From a virus, in the IMG/VR virus record IMGVR_UViG_3300037132_000149, positions 1 through 64,000 of that record: DNA of 64,000 nucleotides, one strand, 5' to 3'. Below the pieces are notes generated by a model. It was not told the origin of the DNA, did no database searches, and worked only from the letters and a program-made list of their open reading frames with translations. Below, one piece after another: positions 62,134 to 64,000 of the stretch. A program made the position numbers and the translations under genes. Every line of letters begins with the position of its first letter. Within the stretch, counting starts at the first letter, position 1.

Positions 62134-64000
62134 CTACTCTACAATCTCCGACCAGCTCGAGATCGCCGGCGTGCCGCCCGAACCGCTCAAAGTTGCCGCG
62201 GTTGCGGAGAAGGTCTCGCCGGGGAGAACTTTGAAACTGATCTGCGATACGCCGGCGCAGATGTTATACACGCCGTTGCCCGCCTGGCCGGCGCCGTCGA
62301 TCGTGTACTCGAGCGCTGCCGCGTAGCCCGTGCACGAGCCGGTCACGGTCATGCCGACGAACTCCTCGACAGGCACCGCGCCGCTGTTGGTGTACGTGGT
62401 GCCCGACACATAGGTCGAGCCGCCGACGCAGGCAACCGACAGGCAGTCCTTGCGCACGCCGGTCACGGCATTAGTGCCATCGTTACAGACCGAATTGACC
62501 GGAGTTCCCACGGTCGAGAGGTTGTTCTGCTGGCAGGCGATCCCGGTCGAGAACAGATAAACCCCGTAAGGCGTCCCGCCGGCAAAGCCGGTCGAGAGGA
62601 TGGTGTTGTGCCGGACGACGCTCTGGACGCCTGCGGCCGCGAGGCCGGTCGCGTAGATAGCTGCCTGGTAGACGGTCGACGAAAACGCCAGGTGATTGTC
62701 GATGATCGAGACGGGGTTGAGGACGCCCCAGGTCGATCCCTCCTCGAGCTGAATCGCCGCGACCGGCGTGCCACTCATGGCCGTCATCGTCTCGGCGTTG
62801 TCATGGACAGAGACGGCCGTGCCAGGCTGCACGTAAATGCCGGCGCCAAAGTTGCCGGTGATGGTGTTCGGGCCCACATTGGCTGAGTCCACGCAGGTCG
62901 AGGTCTTGCCGTTGCACGAGATGCTGATTCCTACGCGGCCCTCGGCGACTGTCGTATCGCGCGTGAGTGTGTTGCCCGAGATCGTCGCCGAGATATTGGT
63001 GTTGGCGCTGGGTCCGCCCAGCGCCTCGATTCCGCTCATCGCGAAATTTGAGATGGTGTTGCCCGTGTAGCTCGAGCGAAGTCCGTCGGTCTCCATGCCC
63101 TGGCCCACGCCCACCATCACGTTGTCCGAGTAGGTCGCGTCGCTCGTCCAGCCCGTGCCGATGCCACTGAAGGCGTCCTGGGTGAGCAGGTTCGAGCTCA
63201 CCTCGAGGCCGATCACGCCCCACGGCTCGATCGCATCCGAATAGAAATTGGACAGGTTCATGTGCTTCACCTGGACGTTGTTCGCGCACCAGATGGCCAC
63301 GCCCACATTGTTGAGCGGGATGTTGGTGGTCGGCTCCCCGTTGTTGTTCCAGATTAGGGAGTTGTAGCTGCCCACCGAACTCATCGAAAAATCGTGCAGG
63401 TTCACGTTCGAGATCAGCGTCGTCACCGCCCGGCCGGTCGTCACGTCCTGGGGGTTTGAGACGGGCGACAGCGTGCAGCCGGGCGAGTAGATCTGCAGGC
63501 CCGCCGCGTAGATGCCGCTGATCGCCGTGCCGAACGTGGGATGGCCCGAGACCAGGACCGGGTCGAAGAAGAGTCGACCGCCGCCGGTCATCTCGAAGTT
63601 CGAGACCGCGACCGAAAGGTAGTCGGTGTTGATCGTCGAGTCGGTCGACGCGATGCGGCAGATGTGGCCGGCGGGGATGACGACCTGCCCGCCCAGCGCC
63701 GGATCCAGTGTATTAAGCAGCGCCTGGATGGCAGCGCGATCGTTGTGGCCGTTGCCGGTCGTCCCGTTCGAATCGCAGAACGCGCCGAAGTCGAGCACGT
63801 TCAGACCGGATCCGCAGGAGCCGATCAGGTCGAAATAGTTTCCGTCCGAGATCGGGCAACTGCCGGCCGCGCCGGCCTGCCCGTTGATCAGGTAGCCTTG
63901 CCGCGCGTTGACCGCGCCCGGCGTGCCCGAGCCTTCGACGTCGACGCCCCATGCGGGCAGCTTGGTGCCCACGCCCAGCGCGCCCAGGTTCACGATGTTA
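62134..64000 (-). CDS. Tail-spike-like right-handed β-helix protein, N-terminus cut by the window edge
   Basis: Over 620 residues; the frame is open to the edge, so the start is outside. The visible beginning (GVDVEGSGTPGAVNARQGYL) looks like a mid-protein segment. NVLDFGAFCDSNGTTGNGHN then DRAAIQALL is the pectate-lyase-type start of phage spikes, followed by many β-helix rungs (DNVMVGVGQGMETDGLRSSY, SGNTLTRDTTVAEGRVG, DNHLAFSSTVYQAAIYATGL). The C-terminus is a small β domain. It would bind or cut the host surface polysaccharide. Confidence 0.8.
   Translation of the reverse strand, partial: NIVNLGALGVGTKLPAWGVDVEGSGTPGAVNARQGYLINGQAGAAGSCPISDGNYFDLIGSCGSGLNVLDFGAFCDSNGTTGNGHNDRAAIQALLNTLDPALGGQVVIPAGHICRIASTDSTINTDYLSVAVSNFEMTGGGRLFFDPVLVSGHPTFGTAISGIYAAGLQIYSPGCTLSPVSNPQDVTTGRAVTTLISNVNLHDFSMSSVGSYNSLIWNNNGEPTTNIPLNNVGVAIWCANNVQVKHMNLSNFYSDAIEPWGVIGLEVSSNLLTQDAFSGIGTGWTSDATYSDNVMVGVGQGMETDGLRSSYTGNTISNFAMSGIEALGGPSANTNISATISGNTLTRDTTVAEGRVGISISCNGKTSTCVDSANVGPNTITGNFGAGIYVQPGTAVSVHDNAETMTAMSGTPVAAIQLEEGSTWGVLNPVSIIDNHLAFSSTVYQAAIYATGLAAAGVQSVVRHNTILSTGFAGGTPYGVYLFSTGIACQQNNLSTVGTPVNSVCNDGTNAVTGVRKDCLSVACVGGSTYVSGTTYTNSGAVPVEEFVGMTVTGSCTGYAAALEYTIDGAGQAGNGVYNICAGVSQISFKVLPGETFSATAATLSGSGGTPAISSWSEIVE

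Overview
The window is GC-rich DNA of a tailed bacteriophage or prophage. The signs are a P4/lambda-type tyrosine integrase, both terminase subunits, a large portal protein, scaffold and major capsid proteins, a podovirus-like set of adaptor and internal proteins, a cell-wall peptidase and a tail-spike β-helix protein. The host cannot be fixed from sequence; GC-rich codon use and many proline/alanine-rich exported proteins would fit a soil Gram-negative such as an acidobacterium (weak inference). No tRNA, rRNA or CRISPR was seen, and no helicase, primase or polymerase gene lies in this window.

Layout. (1) 1-5818, leftward: a small-gene operon led by the integrase (4646-5818), then a conserved phage protein, a Fis-type HTH protein, an ASCH-domain protein and a truncated PP-loop gene. 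Its distal part is scrambled: three sequence blocks occur twice in the same order (686-1602 and 2573-3039), and between the copies lies a broken IS1595-family transposase interrupted by another phage gene. (2) 5819-5958: a divergent promoter region. (3) 5959-19753, rightward, early/middle genes: small zinc-ribbon proteins, an orphan winged-helix protein, a 505-bp gap with DnaA-box-like repeats, a phage GroEL followed by a cold-shock protein, a striking gene made of 37 copies of a 24-bp repeat, a DUF2303-like cluster, a pseudo-receiver, an excisionase-like HTH, a DUF5131 protein, an HNH nuclease, and a β-class DNA methyltransferase that contains a second HNH gene in another reading frame. (4) 19767-64000, leftward, late genes. 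In transcription order from the right edge these are: tail spike, a run of genes for exported proteins, lysis-like genes, small genes, portal, scaffold, capsid, head-tail and tail proteins, internal virion proteins, a 3683-residue polyvalent protein, small terminase and large terminase.

The late genes build the particle. The giant protein just upstream of the terminase genes is probably carried in the virion and injected; it joins RelA/SpoT-like, 2H-phosphoesterase, GGDEF-like, ParB-like and HAD-like modules, a set that points to nucleotide-signal interference with the host. GroEL may fold these large proteins. The most unusual items are the 24-bp repeat gene, the nested HNH/methyltransferase pair, the giant protein, the block of exported proteins in the late operon, and recurring palindromes just upstream of late-gene starts.
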